NCBI GenBank assembly: GCA_963575745.1
Contig: CAUYUJ010019593.1
Span: 351,873-403,372, forward strand
Direction of reading: 5' to 3'
Origin: Prorocentrum cordatum
Lineage: Eukaryota; Sar; Dinophyceae; Prorocentrales; Prorocentraceae
DNA: 51,500 bases
The notes under the pieces are model-generated. The model worked only from the letters and a program-made list of their open reading frames with translations. It was not told the DNA's origin and did not search any database. Positions within the stretch are counted from its first letter, which is position 1, and every line of letters starts with the position of its first letter. A program made the translations under genes and the position numbers. Below, one piece after another: positions 10,694-19,639 of the stretch.

Positions 10694-12023
10694 CTATGCA
10701 CTGCAACGCTGCTTCTTGGCGAAGCTGGAGAGGGACTCTCCTGCCCGTTTGACCTCCTCGCGCAGCTCGCCCTCGTCCTCAGGCACCTGCACGTTGACCG
10801 ACTGGAGGAAGGCACGCAGCACCTCAGGGTCCCCGTCGGCGTTGGGGATCCAGGACGGTGAGCCTGGGGCCGCGGCGCCAGGCGCGGCTGCGGAGGCGGC
10901 CGCGCCTCCGTGGCCCTGGCTCGCTGCCTGCTGCTGCGCCGCCGCCTCGGCAGCGCGACGCCGCTGCTCAGCGCGGTGCTCCGCCTCAGCCGCGCGCACC
11001 TCCTCCAAGCAGCCGTGCAGCCTCGTCGCCAAGTCACCTGACCCGTCGAAGGCGGCGAGCAGCTCACCCAGCCTGTCCACCGTGATCTCTTCGGATGCGA
11101 CTGGCAGCACCTGCGACAGCGACGGCGTCTCGCCCTCCTGCGGGCGCGGCACCTGCGCCACCAGCTGGCGGCGCTCCTCCTCGAGCTCCAGGAGCTCGGC
11201 GACGAGGCGGTCCAGCGCCGCCGATGCCTCGACGACCGCCGCCTCGGCCGCGCGCACCTTCTCACGCAGCGTGACGAGGTGCTCCTCCTGCTTCGCCTTG
11301 CGCTTCTCCAGCTTCTGGTGCTGGAAGGAGATCTCCTTGAGACGTGTGTCCAAACTCTTGCCCGCCACGAGCCTCTTGCGAAGCTCACCTTGGCGCGCTC
11401 TGAGCTTCTCACGGGCCTCGACCAGCTCAGCACACGACGCGCTCTCCAGCGCCGCGAGGTGGGAGCCCACGTCCGCCAACTCTCTCTTGAGGTCGGCGTC
11501 GGGCCCCTTCCTTGCCAGGGCTGAGCTCGTCGATCTCCATGGCGTCCACCCCGCCGCTGCCTGGTACCTGCTGTTGACTCTTGAGCTTCGCCAGCTCTGC
11601 CCGCAGCTTCTTGATCTCTGCCTCGTGACCGCCCGCGCTGCCTGCAGCTCGGACGCTCTTGCTAGGCACCTGGCCGACGACCTCCTTAATGCCGCCGAAG
11701 GCGGTGCCCTTATGCTCCTTGCACAACTGACACTTGTCTTGGTCAGCTCGATTCCACCACCGATCCCCCGTCGACTGTGACCAGCAGTGTTTACAATACC
11801 ATGGCTTTGCCCATGCCACCCGCTGCTTTTTGTGACCATTCTGGAACGGACGAGCATCCTGCCTGGCAGGAAGCGCCATGAGCCAGCCGTGGTGAAGAGC
11901 AGCTCGCGCAGGCGGGCACCTGCACGGCACAGCGCGCCGAGAAAGTTGAGTACACGAGACTCCCTGACTGGTGCTGCCAGGGGAAAGCTGGTGGGGCCGC
12001 TTGCGCCACTGTGGCGCCCCCAA
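10694..12023 (-). pseudogene. LINE-B ORF1: C2C2 zinc finger and coiled coil
   Basis: The first part reads GHKKQRVAWAKPWYCKHCW, then QDKCQLCKEHKGTAFG. This forms C-x2-C-x17-C-x2-C with conserved Trp residues, a short C4 zinc ribbon. A Lys/Glu helix follows (EAEIKKLRAELAKLKSQQQ). After a frame change near 11,515, in a purine run (GGAAGGGG), a long coiled coil runs to about 11,100 (KLEKRKAKQEEHLVTLREKV; ELLELEEERRQLVAQV). An Ala/Gln-rich tail ends at the stop at 10,694. This suits a nucleic-acid-binding, self-associating ORF1 protein. The first in-frame ATG is near 11,880; earlier initiation is uncertain. Confidence 0.7.
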
Positions 12024-12069
12024 TGCCAGAAAACTCCGTCCGCTGCTGACGCCAGGGCCACGCTACGGA

Positions 12070-12091
12070 CTTGAGCCAAAATGGCTACGGT
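12070..12091 (-). other. dinoflagellate spliced-leader sequence (genomic relic)
   Basis: Minus strand 12,091 to 12,070 is a perfect 22-nt match to the dinoflagellate SL consensus. It begins ACCGTAGCC, has ATTTT in the middle and ends GGCTCAAG, with A at the variable first base. It is followed by TCCGTAGC, not by a GT donor, so this is not an SL RNA gene. Its place at the very start of LINE-B ORF1 sequence indicates that a trans-spliced LINE transcript was reverse transcribed and inserted. The next bases resemble the first 8 nt of another SL and may be an older, decayed leader. Confidence 0.9.
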
Positions 12092-12440
12092 CGGAGGCCG
12101 CGGAGAGGGCTGAGGCCCGCGCCGAGGAGGCGCGGCACGCCCCAGAAGGGGGAGACGGCTGTCCAGAGGAGGGCGGCAGGTTCCGGCAAGGGCGAGGACT
12201 GTCCCCTGCGAGTCGAGGGGCGCGCGAGCCAGCGCCGAAGGGGGCGCGAGCCTGCGGAGGGCAGGGGCGCGCCGTGCTGCGAGCAGGACAGGCCTCGGAG
12301 GAGGCGTGGCGAGGAGGGAGGGCCGACCTGCGAGGCGGCCGGGCCTTGGAAGCTCGGGCGCCCCGTGGGCACTGCGCGCGCGAGGGGCCCGCCACGCGTC
12401 GGGCCGCAGCTCGGCCGCGTGACGCCATCCTAGGCAGTCA
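12092..12440. other. GC-rich flank upstream of LINE-B
   Basis: Very GC-rich, open in several frames on both strands, with basic, low-complexity translations. No gene or repeat is recognised. Confidence 0.4.
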
Positions 12441-12443
12441 CAG

Positions 12444-12444
<1 letters not shown>

Positions 12445-12487
<43 letters not shown>

Positions 12488-12546
12488 GCTCGTCGTCGCC
12501 GTCGTCCTCGTCGTCGTCGTCGTTGTGGTCTCGGTCGTGGTCGTGG
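12445..12546 (+). repeat. (GTC)n microsatellite
   Basis: GTC/GTG triplet run. It reads as poly-Thr on the minus strand, upstream of LINE-B. Confidence 0.9.
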
Positions 12547-12660
12547 TCGTCGTCCCCTGGCAGGGTCGGCGGCACCAGCCGTACGGCTTCGCAAGAAGCA
12601 AACAGGGGGCTTTTCTGGCCAAGGCGAAGCTCGGCCTCGAATAACGAGCCGTCGGATACA

Positions 12661-12736
12661 GGACCCAGGGTCTGTCAGCCGGCGGAACGCCAGCTGAGGC
12701 TTAGCAACGGATCTCACCGCCGCCTTCATCATACAG
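12661..12736 (+). repeat. direct repeat copy 1 (76 bp)
   Basis: Shares GGGTCTGTCAGCCGGCGGAA and following sequence with 12,890-12,965 at roughly 87 percent identity by eye. Unknown function. Confidence 0.75.
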
Positions 12737-12889
12737 TCGGACTTGATCGGAGAGGACACGCGAGAGGACACAAGACCCTTCCGGGGCCACGTTGCCACAA
12801 GAACGTCGGAGGCATGGGCCGCGAGGCACAGGACACAAGGGTACCCTTGATCTGGCAAGGTCGACCTGCTAATCCGGGCCGCCTGCAGG

Positions 12890-12965
12890 GGATCCAGGGT
12901 CTGTCAGCCGGCGGAACACCCGCTGAGGCTTGGCAGCGGATCTCGCCGCCGCCTTCATCACACAT
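12890..12965 (+). repeat. direct repeat copy 2 (76 bp)
   Basis: Second copy of the repeat at 12,661-12,736, offset 229 bp. Both end with GCCGCCTTCATCA. Confidence 0.75.
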
Positions 12966-12997
12966 AGGGAGTCGTCCTGGGTCTGAAGCCTCTGGAA

Positions 12998-13205
12998 CTT
13001 GGTGGTCCCCAAACGTGGTGGTGAGAACACCCGGTGGTGAGTTTTGGGCGATTTGGGTAATGGTTTTCGAGCGCTGGCTGGCCCAGGAAACGTAAAACCT
13101 CGTGGCGACCGCGTGTCCCCAAACCCGGTGGTGACCCAGATTTATTTGTTTGGGGAATCGGGGTCACCACCGGGTGTCTCACCACCTGGTCTGGAGACCA
13201 CCAAG
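12998..13205. mobile_element. foldback element with GGTGGT-rich arms
   Basis: The left arm 12,998-13,041 (starts CTTGGTGGTC) is closely matched by the reverse complement of 13,162-13,205. Inside, 13,123-13,137 (ACCCGGTGGTGACCC) and 13,161-13,175 are a perfect 15-bp inverted pair with a 23-nt AT-rich loop. This looks like a small foldback or MITE-type element about 208 bp long. No target-site duplication is evident. Confidence 0.55.
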
Positions 13206-13800
13206 GAACACATTCCTCCACGAACGCCCGCACCGTGCTGCAACGAATGCCGGGTAAAGGAGCGCTGGAGCAGGAGCGCACGGCAGCACGCCCTGCGATC
13301 ATGACTCTCTGGGGGTGCAGCCTGCAGCGTCCCCGGGCCTCGTCAGGTGCCCCCGGGGCTCCGTGAGCCCATCGGGAGAGCAGACGTTCTGGTCGGGCAC
13401 CAGTTGGCAAGCGAGCCTCTTGTTTGGGTGCCCCCACTAGTCAGTGGGCTACTGTTGGCAGTGAACCTTGAATGAGCATATCATGTCAACGACGAACCAC
13501 GGCGACGGCCGACCCACAGCGACAAACGAGTCTGAGTCGAGGTCCGTCTGGGGCGCCGGGGAGGGCTCGGTCGGGGGTACATGCTGGTTCATTCGGGGGC
13601 TTCTTCGTGGTCTCGAAGTCTTTGGTTTTTGAAAGGTTTGGAGCCCGAGGTGGCACATTCGCCTGCAACCGCCCCTCCTATAGATATGTATATAGATATG
13701 TGCCCAACTAAAAGCGGAAGCTCCGTCTCCAGGGTGGAGGGTCGTAGAGGGGGAGGGGGGGGGGCCGCGTCCTCGAAACGCTCCCTCGTAGAATTTTTTC
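13206..13800. other. unassigned sequence
   Basis: No gene recognised. Contains a short AT-rich patch near 13,680-13,705 with repeated TAGATATGT. Confidence 0.4.
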
Positions 13801-13804
13801 GAAG

Positions 13805-14280
13805 GCGTCAATCTTTTTCGTCGGTCGTCGTCGTTCGTCGCTGTTGGTCGGTCGGTCTGTCGTCGTCCGACCGTCGGTCGTCGGTCGTCGGTTGTCGGTC
13901 GTCGTCGTCGTCGTCGTCGTCGTCCTCGTCGTTCGGTCGTTGTTGGTCGGTCGGTCGGTCAGTCGTTGGTTGTTGCCGTCGTCGTTGTCCGTCGGTCGTC
14001 GCCGTCGGTCGACGTCGTCATCATCGTCGTCGTCGTCGTTGTCGTCGTCGTCATCGATCGGTCGGTCGTTAGGTATGTCGGCCGTCGTCGTTGTGATCGT
14101 TCGTGGTTGTCGTCGTCGGTCACTCGGTCGCTCGGCCGCTGGGTCGCTCGGTCATTCGTTCGGTCGATCGGTGGGTCGTCGTCGTCGTCGTCGTCGTTGC
14201 CATTCGTCGATCGTCGCCGTCGGTCGTTGTCTGGTCCTTCGGTCGGTCGGTCACCTGGTCGGTCGGGTGGTCGGGCGGAT
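13805..14280 (+). repeat. degenerate GTC/GGTC repeat
   Basis: A long run built from TCGTCG and TCGGTCGG words. Several frames are open because of the period, and none looks coding. Confidence 0.85.
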
Positions 14281-15080
14281 GTAACGGCTGTCGCATGAGT
14301 GGGCAGCTAGAGCGAACCACGCCTCCACCATTGCCTAAACCAACTATAGTAGTCATTAGAAGGACCCATCTCGACAAAATTATCACTAGTAAATGGGTCC
14401 ACTGACTGTACCGTAGGTTCCCCGCCCTAGATGTAGGGGACGGCCCGAAAACCAGCGCACGCCTCCTGAGCCCGAAGTGGTCTTTTCAAACTAGTAGGTG
14501 AGCTGTCATATGTGATGGCCCTCGCGGGCCTGAGGAAAGAGCTGTTGCACGTCACGGCTCCCTTGGCCAGCCGAAGCTTTCCTTTATGATGAGAACTGCA
14601 CCAGGTGAACGCCAAAACCATTGAATTCTCGGAGCCCTTCGCGGATCCCTAGGTTGCCCCCGAGACCGTCTCCAGGCACCTTGGCCGAACGTGCCGCAAG
14701 TTACTATATACTCTTTGCTATCAGTCCTCCTCCTGCCCTTTCCTCGCTTGACTCTCTACTCTCTTTTCTCTACGGTCTACTTTGTACTCTCTCTCTCTCT
14801 ATTTCTTCGTTCTGGCCTGTAAATCTCTACACATTTTTCCTTAGCTCCATCTCTCTCTGTACTGTCGCTCTCTCTCTCTCTCTGTCTAGCTGTCCCTCGC
14901 TCCCCCATTCTCTGCTCCGCCTCCCTTTCTCTCTCTTTTTGTTTTCTCTTTCTCTTTCTTTATTCCCTACCTAGGCTCTGCCTAGAAGGTTTCTTACTCG
15001 GAGGCTTACAGGGCCGGGCAGTAGGGCCTGCCCCAGGCGGTTCCCCCGGCATCCGCCCCGCGGTTCCCCGTCCCCTCGGA
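14280..15080. other. intergenic, CT-rich from 14,700
   Basis: 14,280-14,700 shows no recognised gene. 14,700-14,970 is pyrimidine-rich with (CT)n near 14,790 and 14,870. Confidence 0.5.
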
Positions 15081-15082
15081 GC

Positions 15083-15465
15083 TTTAGCTTTAGCTTTAGC
15101 TTTAGCTTTAGCTTAGCTTTAGCTTAGTTTTAGCTTAGCTTCAGCCTAGCTGTAGCTTAGCTTCAGCTTAGCTTTACCTTAGCTTTATCTTACGTTTAGT
15201 TTAACGTTAGCTTAGCTTTAGCTTAGCTTTACCTTATCTTTAGCTTAGCTTCACCTTAGCTTTACCTTAGCTTTAGCTTAGCGTTAGCTTAGCTTTAGCT
15301 TAGCCTAAGCTTAGCTTCAGCTTAGCTTCAGCTTATCTTCATCTTAGCTTTAGCTGAGCTTTAGCTTAGTTTTAGCTTAGCTTTAGCTTAAGTTTAGCTT
15401 AGCTTTAGCTTGAGTTTAGCTTAGCTTTAGCTTTACCTTAGCTTTAACTTAGCTTTACTGTTACT
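15083..15465 (+). repeat. TTTAGC/TTAGC tandem array
   Basis: Starts as five TTTAGC hexamers, then becomes a mixture of TTTAGC and TTAGC units with C or T substitutions (TTCAGC, TTTACC). About 65 units. AT-rich compared with its surroundings. It is not the TTTAGGG telomere repeat. Confidence 0.9.
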
Positions 15466-15524
15466 ACTAATGCTGCTTTCCTAGGGGCTCCAACTCCTAG
15501 GTAGGGTCGCACTGGGATACTTTT

Positions 15525-15660
15525 TTTTTTCTCTCTCTCTCTCTCTATCTCTCTTCCTACTCGATGTACTCTATCTGCCCTCTCAAATCGATCTGATCTC
15601 TAAAATCGATTCACAGCCTCTTTCTGTCCCTACTCAACTCTGCTCACCACTCTCTGACAT
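15525..15660 (+). repeat. T-run and (CT)n microsatellite
   Basis: Ten T followed by CT repeats, then pyrimidine-rich unique sequence to about 15,660. Confidence 0.8.
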
Positions 15661-16500
15661 GTATCCTCTACTTTCTACCATCTCTCATTCGTCCGGTGGT
15701 CTGTACCAAGGTATTCGGTCGCAGCCAGAAGCTCGCGAACCCAGGAGCCTGGTACTGTCGGGAGCCCTGGGCCCGAAACCAGACCCAGCCGCCAGATGCC
15801 GGTCCCGAAGGGGGCCGCACCCCGACAGCCATGGGCGTGGCCGGCCTGCGTGCGCGCCCGGCAGGACGGCGGCGCGCCCTCCTCCTGGCCGCTCGCGCGG
15901 CGTGCCAGGCGCTCCTACCCCGGAGACGGCCGGGTGGGGGGAGACAACGAAAGGCACGCCCCGCCAGGGATTGCGCCAGCGCCGCGCCTGCGCCGCAGGC
16001 GACGCTGGGCGCACGGTGAGTCGCTGCGCCCCCCCCCCCCTCCTCCCCACCCCTTGCGCGCCGCGCGCACCTGCGCGGCCTCATCCACGAAACGGCCGTC
16101 GCGCACGGGCCCGCGCGCGCGTGGCGCGGCATCCCTGGCGGCCGCGCTTGTGGCCGCCGGCAAGATACCCCCGGAAACCCGCAGCACCCCAAAGGGCCTT
16201 GATGGGCCCACGGCCAAGGAACCCGTGAATCCGGCCACCTGCCGAAATCGGCCCTGCATTTTGGCCAAAACCCAAAACCAAACGCCTACTGAAAGCGGAC
16301 CGGCACTCTCGCAAAATCCTTCGACATCCGCTGGGACCCTTCCTGTGCAAGCACTGATTGGGGACAAAAACGGAGTACACCTGTCTAAGCCCAGCGAAGA
16401 AGAGACCCAGAGACCTGACTTATCTTATGGCTTCCCCAGCCCTCGGGGAAAACAAGCTGACGCATGAGACGGCCTCCACCGAGCCATGGAAACGACCTGA
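15660..16500. other. unassigned GC-rich sequence
   Basis: Open in several frames on both strands owing to GC content. Translations are basic and show no family motif. Confidence 0.4.
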
Positions 16501-16519
16501 CACATGTTATGGCCTTCCG

Positions 16520-16600
16520 AGAGGGAGAGAAAGAGACAGAGAGAGAGAGAGTGAGAGAGAAGGAAAGAGTGAACGAGAGAGAGAAGGAGAGAACGACAGA
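16520..16600 (+). repeat. (GA)n microsatellite
   Basis: GAGA/GAAA-rich run. Confidence 0.85.
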
Positions 16601-16764
16601 CACCGCATGGTACACTACGCATCGGACATACGTACGTTCTAACCTTTTCGGGCATCGGAACAGAAACTGACACATGTCGCTGTCGTCTCCAGTTTTGGAA
16701 GGAAGACGGTCAAGGATTATGACATGATAGCCAGCGTGGACCCTAAAAGGGTTTGTTCCAGAAA

Positions 16765-17000
16765 ATGGTGTAGTGCAATATAGGCGGAGCAGCCTAGGTG
16801 GTGCATACAAATATTGCAGTCTAGGTTGTGCAATCAAGATTGCGCAACGTATGTGGCGCAACCTATGTGGTGCAATATTTGTTTGTGCACTCCATGTGTG
16901 CAATATCTGTTGTTCAGTCTGTGCGGTGCAATCTAAATATGTTGTGCAATATACGTGGTACAATCTAGATGGTGCAAGCTATGTGGTGCAATCTATGTTG
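16765..17000 (+). repeat. degenerate GGTGCAATCTATGT minisatellite
   Basis: About a dozen diverged copies of an 18-20 bp unit built around TGGTGCAATCTATGT. Related sequence in opposite orientation occurs at 17,760-17,900, and similar sequence at 46,570-46,700. Confidence 0.75.
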
Positions 17001-17009
17001 TGCTGCGTG

Positions 17010-17200
17010 GCGGCGGCGACGGGAAGGGAAGGCGACGGCGACGACGCAGCCGCCAGACCGCCAGACAGGCCAAGACGACGGGCGGCGACGAGGCGGCGAC
17101 GGCGACAACATAGCCGCCAGACCGCCAGACAGGCCAAGACGACGGGCGGGCGGCGACGAGGCGGCGACGGCGACAACATAGCCGCCAGACGTTTAGGCAG
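17010..17200 (+). repeat. about 66-bp GC-rich tandem repeat
   Basis: Nearly three copies of a unit containing GCCGCCAGACCGCCAGACAG and GGCGACGAGGCGGCGACGGC. The reverse-complement form recurs at 17,470-17,670. Confidence 0.8.
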
Positions 17201-17470
17201 GCCCAGTCCGTAGAAGAGAAATAAAACACCCTAAGTGCAAGCACTGGCTCGGGAATCAATGTTGCTTGCGTTGCAACGTGCTGCGGCCTCCTTTCCTGTT
17301 TTTGTTCGCGAGCGTGCTGCACCAAGTATCTCGACTCTCGCGGTGTCAGTCCTCAACGGACGAAAGGTCAAATCTCAGTCATCCTATGGGGGGCGCCGTC
17401 GTACGGTGACCCGTCCTTCCCCAAACAGAGCTTGCACTTAGGGTTCTGACTTCTTTTCTGACGAACTGGG
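17200..17470. other. spacer between inverted arrays
   Basis: Unique sequence at the centre of the inverted minisatellite pair. No gene recognised. Confidence 0.4.
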
Positions 17471-17670
17471 CTTGCGTCGCGGTCTGGCGTCTCCGTGGTC
17501 GGCATTGCCGCCCCGTCGCCGCCTCTTTGCCGCCAGTCGTCTTGGCCTGCGAGTCGGTCTGGCGGCTCCGTGGTCGACGTCGCCGCCCCGTCGCCGCCTC
17601 GTCGCCGCCCATCGTCTGGGCCTGCGAGGCGGTCTGACTGCTCGGTGGTCGCCGTCGCCGCCCTGCTGCA
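17470..17670 (-). repeat. about 66-bp tandem repeat, inverted copy
   Basis: Three diverged units of CGCCGCCTCGTCGCCGCCC and GGCCTGCGAGGCGGTCTG, the reverse complement of the array at 17,010-17,200. Confidence 0.75.
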
Positions 17671-17679
17671 CCGCCCCCG

Positions 17680-17900
17680 TTGCAATCGCATCGCGTCGAA
17701 TTGGTGCGCGTTGCCTTGCAATGCATCGCTTCGTATCGCCTTGCATTGCTATTGCATAGTTTTGCACTGCGCTGCAATGCTTTCATTGCTTTGCGTTGCA
17801 ATGGCATTGCATTTATTTGCATTGTGCTGCTTTGCACCACGTAGTTTGCACCACGCGGATAGCACCACATGGACTGCAATGCCTCGATTGCACATATCTA
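17680..17900 (-). repeat. TTGCATTGC-rich minisatellite
   Basis: 17,680-17,820 consists of TTGCAATGC/TTGCATTGC words. 17,820-17,900 has GCACCACGTAGTTTGCACCA units, the inverted relative of the 16,765-17,000 repeat. Confidence 0.7.
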
Positions 17901-18206
17901 TCGCAAGACACCAATGTTTGAGGTCCACGCTGGCTAACACCTGGGTCTTTGTGAAATAGGGGGCAAACAACTCTACCTCGCTTTTGACCACCCTCGCCTT
18001 CGAGAGATACCAGGCGATGCCAAACTGCGGCCTGTACTGGACAGGCCGCTTGACGAGGAGGCGCGTGGTATGACTTGGCTTTGCCTGGAAGCGACAGCGG
18101 GGTAGGTGGTTCACGCTCTGGTGAAAGTGCCACGCTTCCGCGCGCGGGCAGGGACACAGCGCAAGCGAGGCAGGGGTGCTGGCCACCTGGTGCTGTCCCA
18201 CCCGAG
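17900..18206. other. unassigned sequence
   Basis: About 300 bp with no recognisable gene or repeat. Confidence 0.35.
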
Positions 18207-18338
18207 ACTGGCCATCGCTCGGACGTCCATTTCCTGTGCTTTTTTCGGTTTCGTGCGTGGTGTTTTCGCGAAATGATCAAGGATGCTCCTCGATAGTCCT
18301 CGCCGAGGAAAAAACGCACACGTCCGAGCGATGCCAAG
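18207..18338. mobile_element. TIR element family A, copy 1 (132 bp)
   Basis: Starts CTGGCCATCGCTCGGACGT and ends with ACGTCCGAGCGATGCCAAG, imperfect terminal inverted repeats of about 19 bp. The interior matches copy 2 at 30,476-30,607 (ATCAAGGATGCTCCTCGAT is identical). No transposase inside, so it is MITE-like. Confidence 0.75.
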
Positions 18339-18469
18339 GAGGGGAAAGTCGTGCGCGGCGTCGGCAGGCCCAGCGCGTGTGCAGACCTGCCGCGCTGCGG
18401 CGCCCGGGCCCGCCCACGTCGGCGGGCTCGCGCCTAATAAGCTGCTGCGCTCCGCCTGCCCGTTCTTGT

Positions 18470-18865
18470 TCCCCCGGAGGGCCGACGTCAGCACTGTAGA
18501 TGGCGATGTGTGGGTCCAACCTCGCTTCCCCCAGCCTGCCCGAGCAGCGACAGCGTCTCTGGTCACCGCCCGCCATCTTGCCGTCGCCCGGACGTCCGTT
18601 TCCCGTGCATGTCTCGGTTCGGTGCCGTGACGTCCGAGCGATGCCAAGCCAGAGGGCCGACGCCAGCACTGTAGATGGCGATGTGTGAGTCCTGCCTCGC
18701 TTCCCACCATCTGACTGAGTAGCGACAGCGTCCACCACCCGCTCTTCTCGTGCGAACTGGTGCCTGCAACGTGTATGACGCCCACTTCCTTCTCGCACGC
18801 GCCGAGGCTGGCCGTGTAGTTGATGGCCTTGGTCATATACTGAAGGCTTGTCGGCGTGTCTTTCG
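18470..18865 (-). pseudogene. decayed PPR repeats with TIR insertion
   Basis: On the minus strand AINYTASLGACEKE (about 18,830) begins a PPR-like helix. It is followed by VIHVAGTSSHEKSGWWTLSLL, SQMVGSEAGLTHRH and, beyond the family A element at 18,577-18,648, a second decayed LSLLGQAGGSEVGPTHRH. The pattern SYNAGISACEKG...LSLLSEM..AKLEP is recognisable although frames and helices are eroded. PPR proteins bind single-stranded RNA in organelles, but this copy is too damaged to encode one. Confidence 0.6.
18577..18648. mobile_element. TIR element family A, deleted copy 3 (72 bp)
   Basis: Retains both ends (CTTGCCGTCGCCCGGACGTCC and ACGTCCGAGCGATGCCAAG) but lacks about 60 bp of interior compared with copies 1 and 2. 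It sits inside the decayed PPR locus. Confidence 0.7.
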
Positions 18866-18869
18866 AGTA

Positions 18870-19045
18870 GGAGGTCGACTTCATGATTGCCCAGAATGAG
18901 ACTTTTCGTCGAATCTGCGACAGACACGTAGATTGAACGCAGATCTGCGACCATTTTACGTCGTAGTTTCGATGGAAACAGATCAATTTGTGGTGCAAAT
19001 CGATTATGCAATCAATCCCCTACTCGAATCTTACACTATCTTTGG
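18870..19045. other. unassigned sequence flanking PPR
   Basis: Short AT-richer stretch. Parts (CGTCGAATCTG; ATGCA[A/G]TC[A/G]ATCCCCT) recur at 39,870-39,955, also next to the CTTGGGGCC minisatellite. Confidence 0.4.
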
Positions 19046-19560
19046 GGCGTCTGGAGACGTCGTGGGGCAATTCTGAAGGCCCGAAGAAGCCATCCGGGGC
19101 AGCATCATCGCTCTTTGGAGGGACCTGTGGGCTCTCGTGTGGCCTCTCTGGGCCAGCTTCGAGTGCCTTGGGCCTCGCAAAGCCCCTCGACCCCTCAAGG
19201 ACGTCTGGATGCTGGCCGGACAGGTCTTGGAGCTGCCTAGACCTAGACATGCTTTGGGGCAATCTTGGAGGCTAGCTTGGGCCATCCTCGGTTTTCAGGG
19301 GGATGTCTTGGGGGCTCCTCGGTGCCCTCTTGAGAGCCTCGGGGGCCCTCCGTGGAGCCCCCCGAGGCAAGAACATAAGGGAGCGGCGCAGAAATATACC
19401 AAAAACCGAATGTGAATTCAATCGTCGCCTGTCGGGGGCCCTCAGCGCAGGGCCAGCTCAGAGCCTCTTGGGGCCATCTCGGCGCCACCTTGGAGGCCTG
19501 TGGGCCGTCGTGGACGTCGCCAGGAAGCTATCTAGGGCCGCGTGAGGCTATCTTGGGCGC
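19045..19560 (+). repeat. degenerate CTTGGGGCC minisatellite block
   Basis: Short GC-rich words such as TCTTGGGGCCATCT and GGGGGCTCCT repeated at irregular 10-16 bp spacing. Same family as the large block at 33-38 kb. Confidence 0.65.
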
Positions 19561-19639
19561 GTCACGGGTCTCTCTGCGGTCTTGAGGACGGCAAACACGC
19601 TGCTGTTGCTGCTGCGTGACATTGGGACAAATGGCTCTC

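Larger units (their letters stand above)
6050..12091 (-). mobile_element. LINE-B, non-LTR retrotransposon with an SL-tagged 5' end
   Basis: Read on the minus strand this is a near-complete LINE of about 6 kb. The order is: spliced-leader sequence (12,091-12,070), ORF1 (zinc finger and coiled coil), ORF2 with endonuclease, RT, zinc knuckle, RNase H and a C-terminal Cys/His motif. ORF1 ends with a stop at 10,694, and an ATG for ORF2 lies at 10,671, a bicistronic layout. Small indels change the frame near 11,515, 10,045, 9,440, 8,915, 7,640, 6,905 and 6,200. It is a recently inserted but now defective copy, or some of the indels are assembly errors. Motifs are better conserved than in LINE-A. 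Confidence 0.85.

Noticed and set aside
12070-12091. SL RNA gene
   Set aside because: The 22-nt leader is not followed by a GT donor or any SL RNA-like intron, but by LINE ORF1 sequence.
13805-14298. Val/Ser/Arg-rich frames
   Set aside because: They are products of degenerate GTC/GGTC repeats.
15083-15465. Interstitial telomere of TTTAGGG type
   Set aside because: Units are TTTAGC or TTAGC. No unit with GGG is present.
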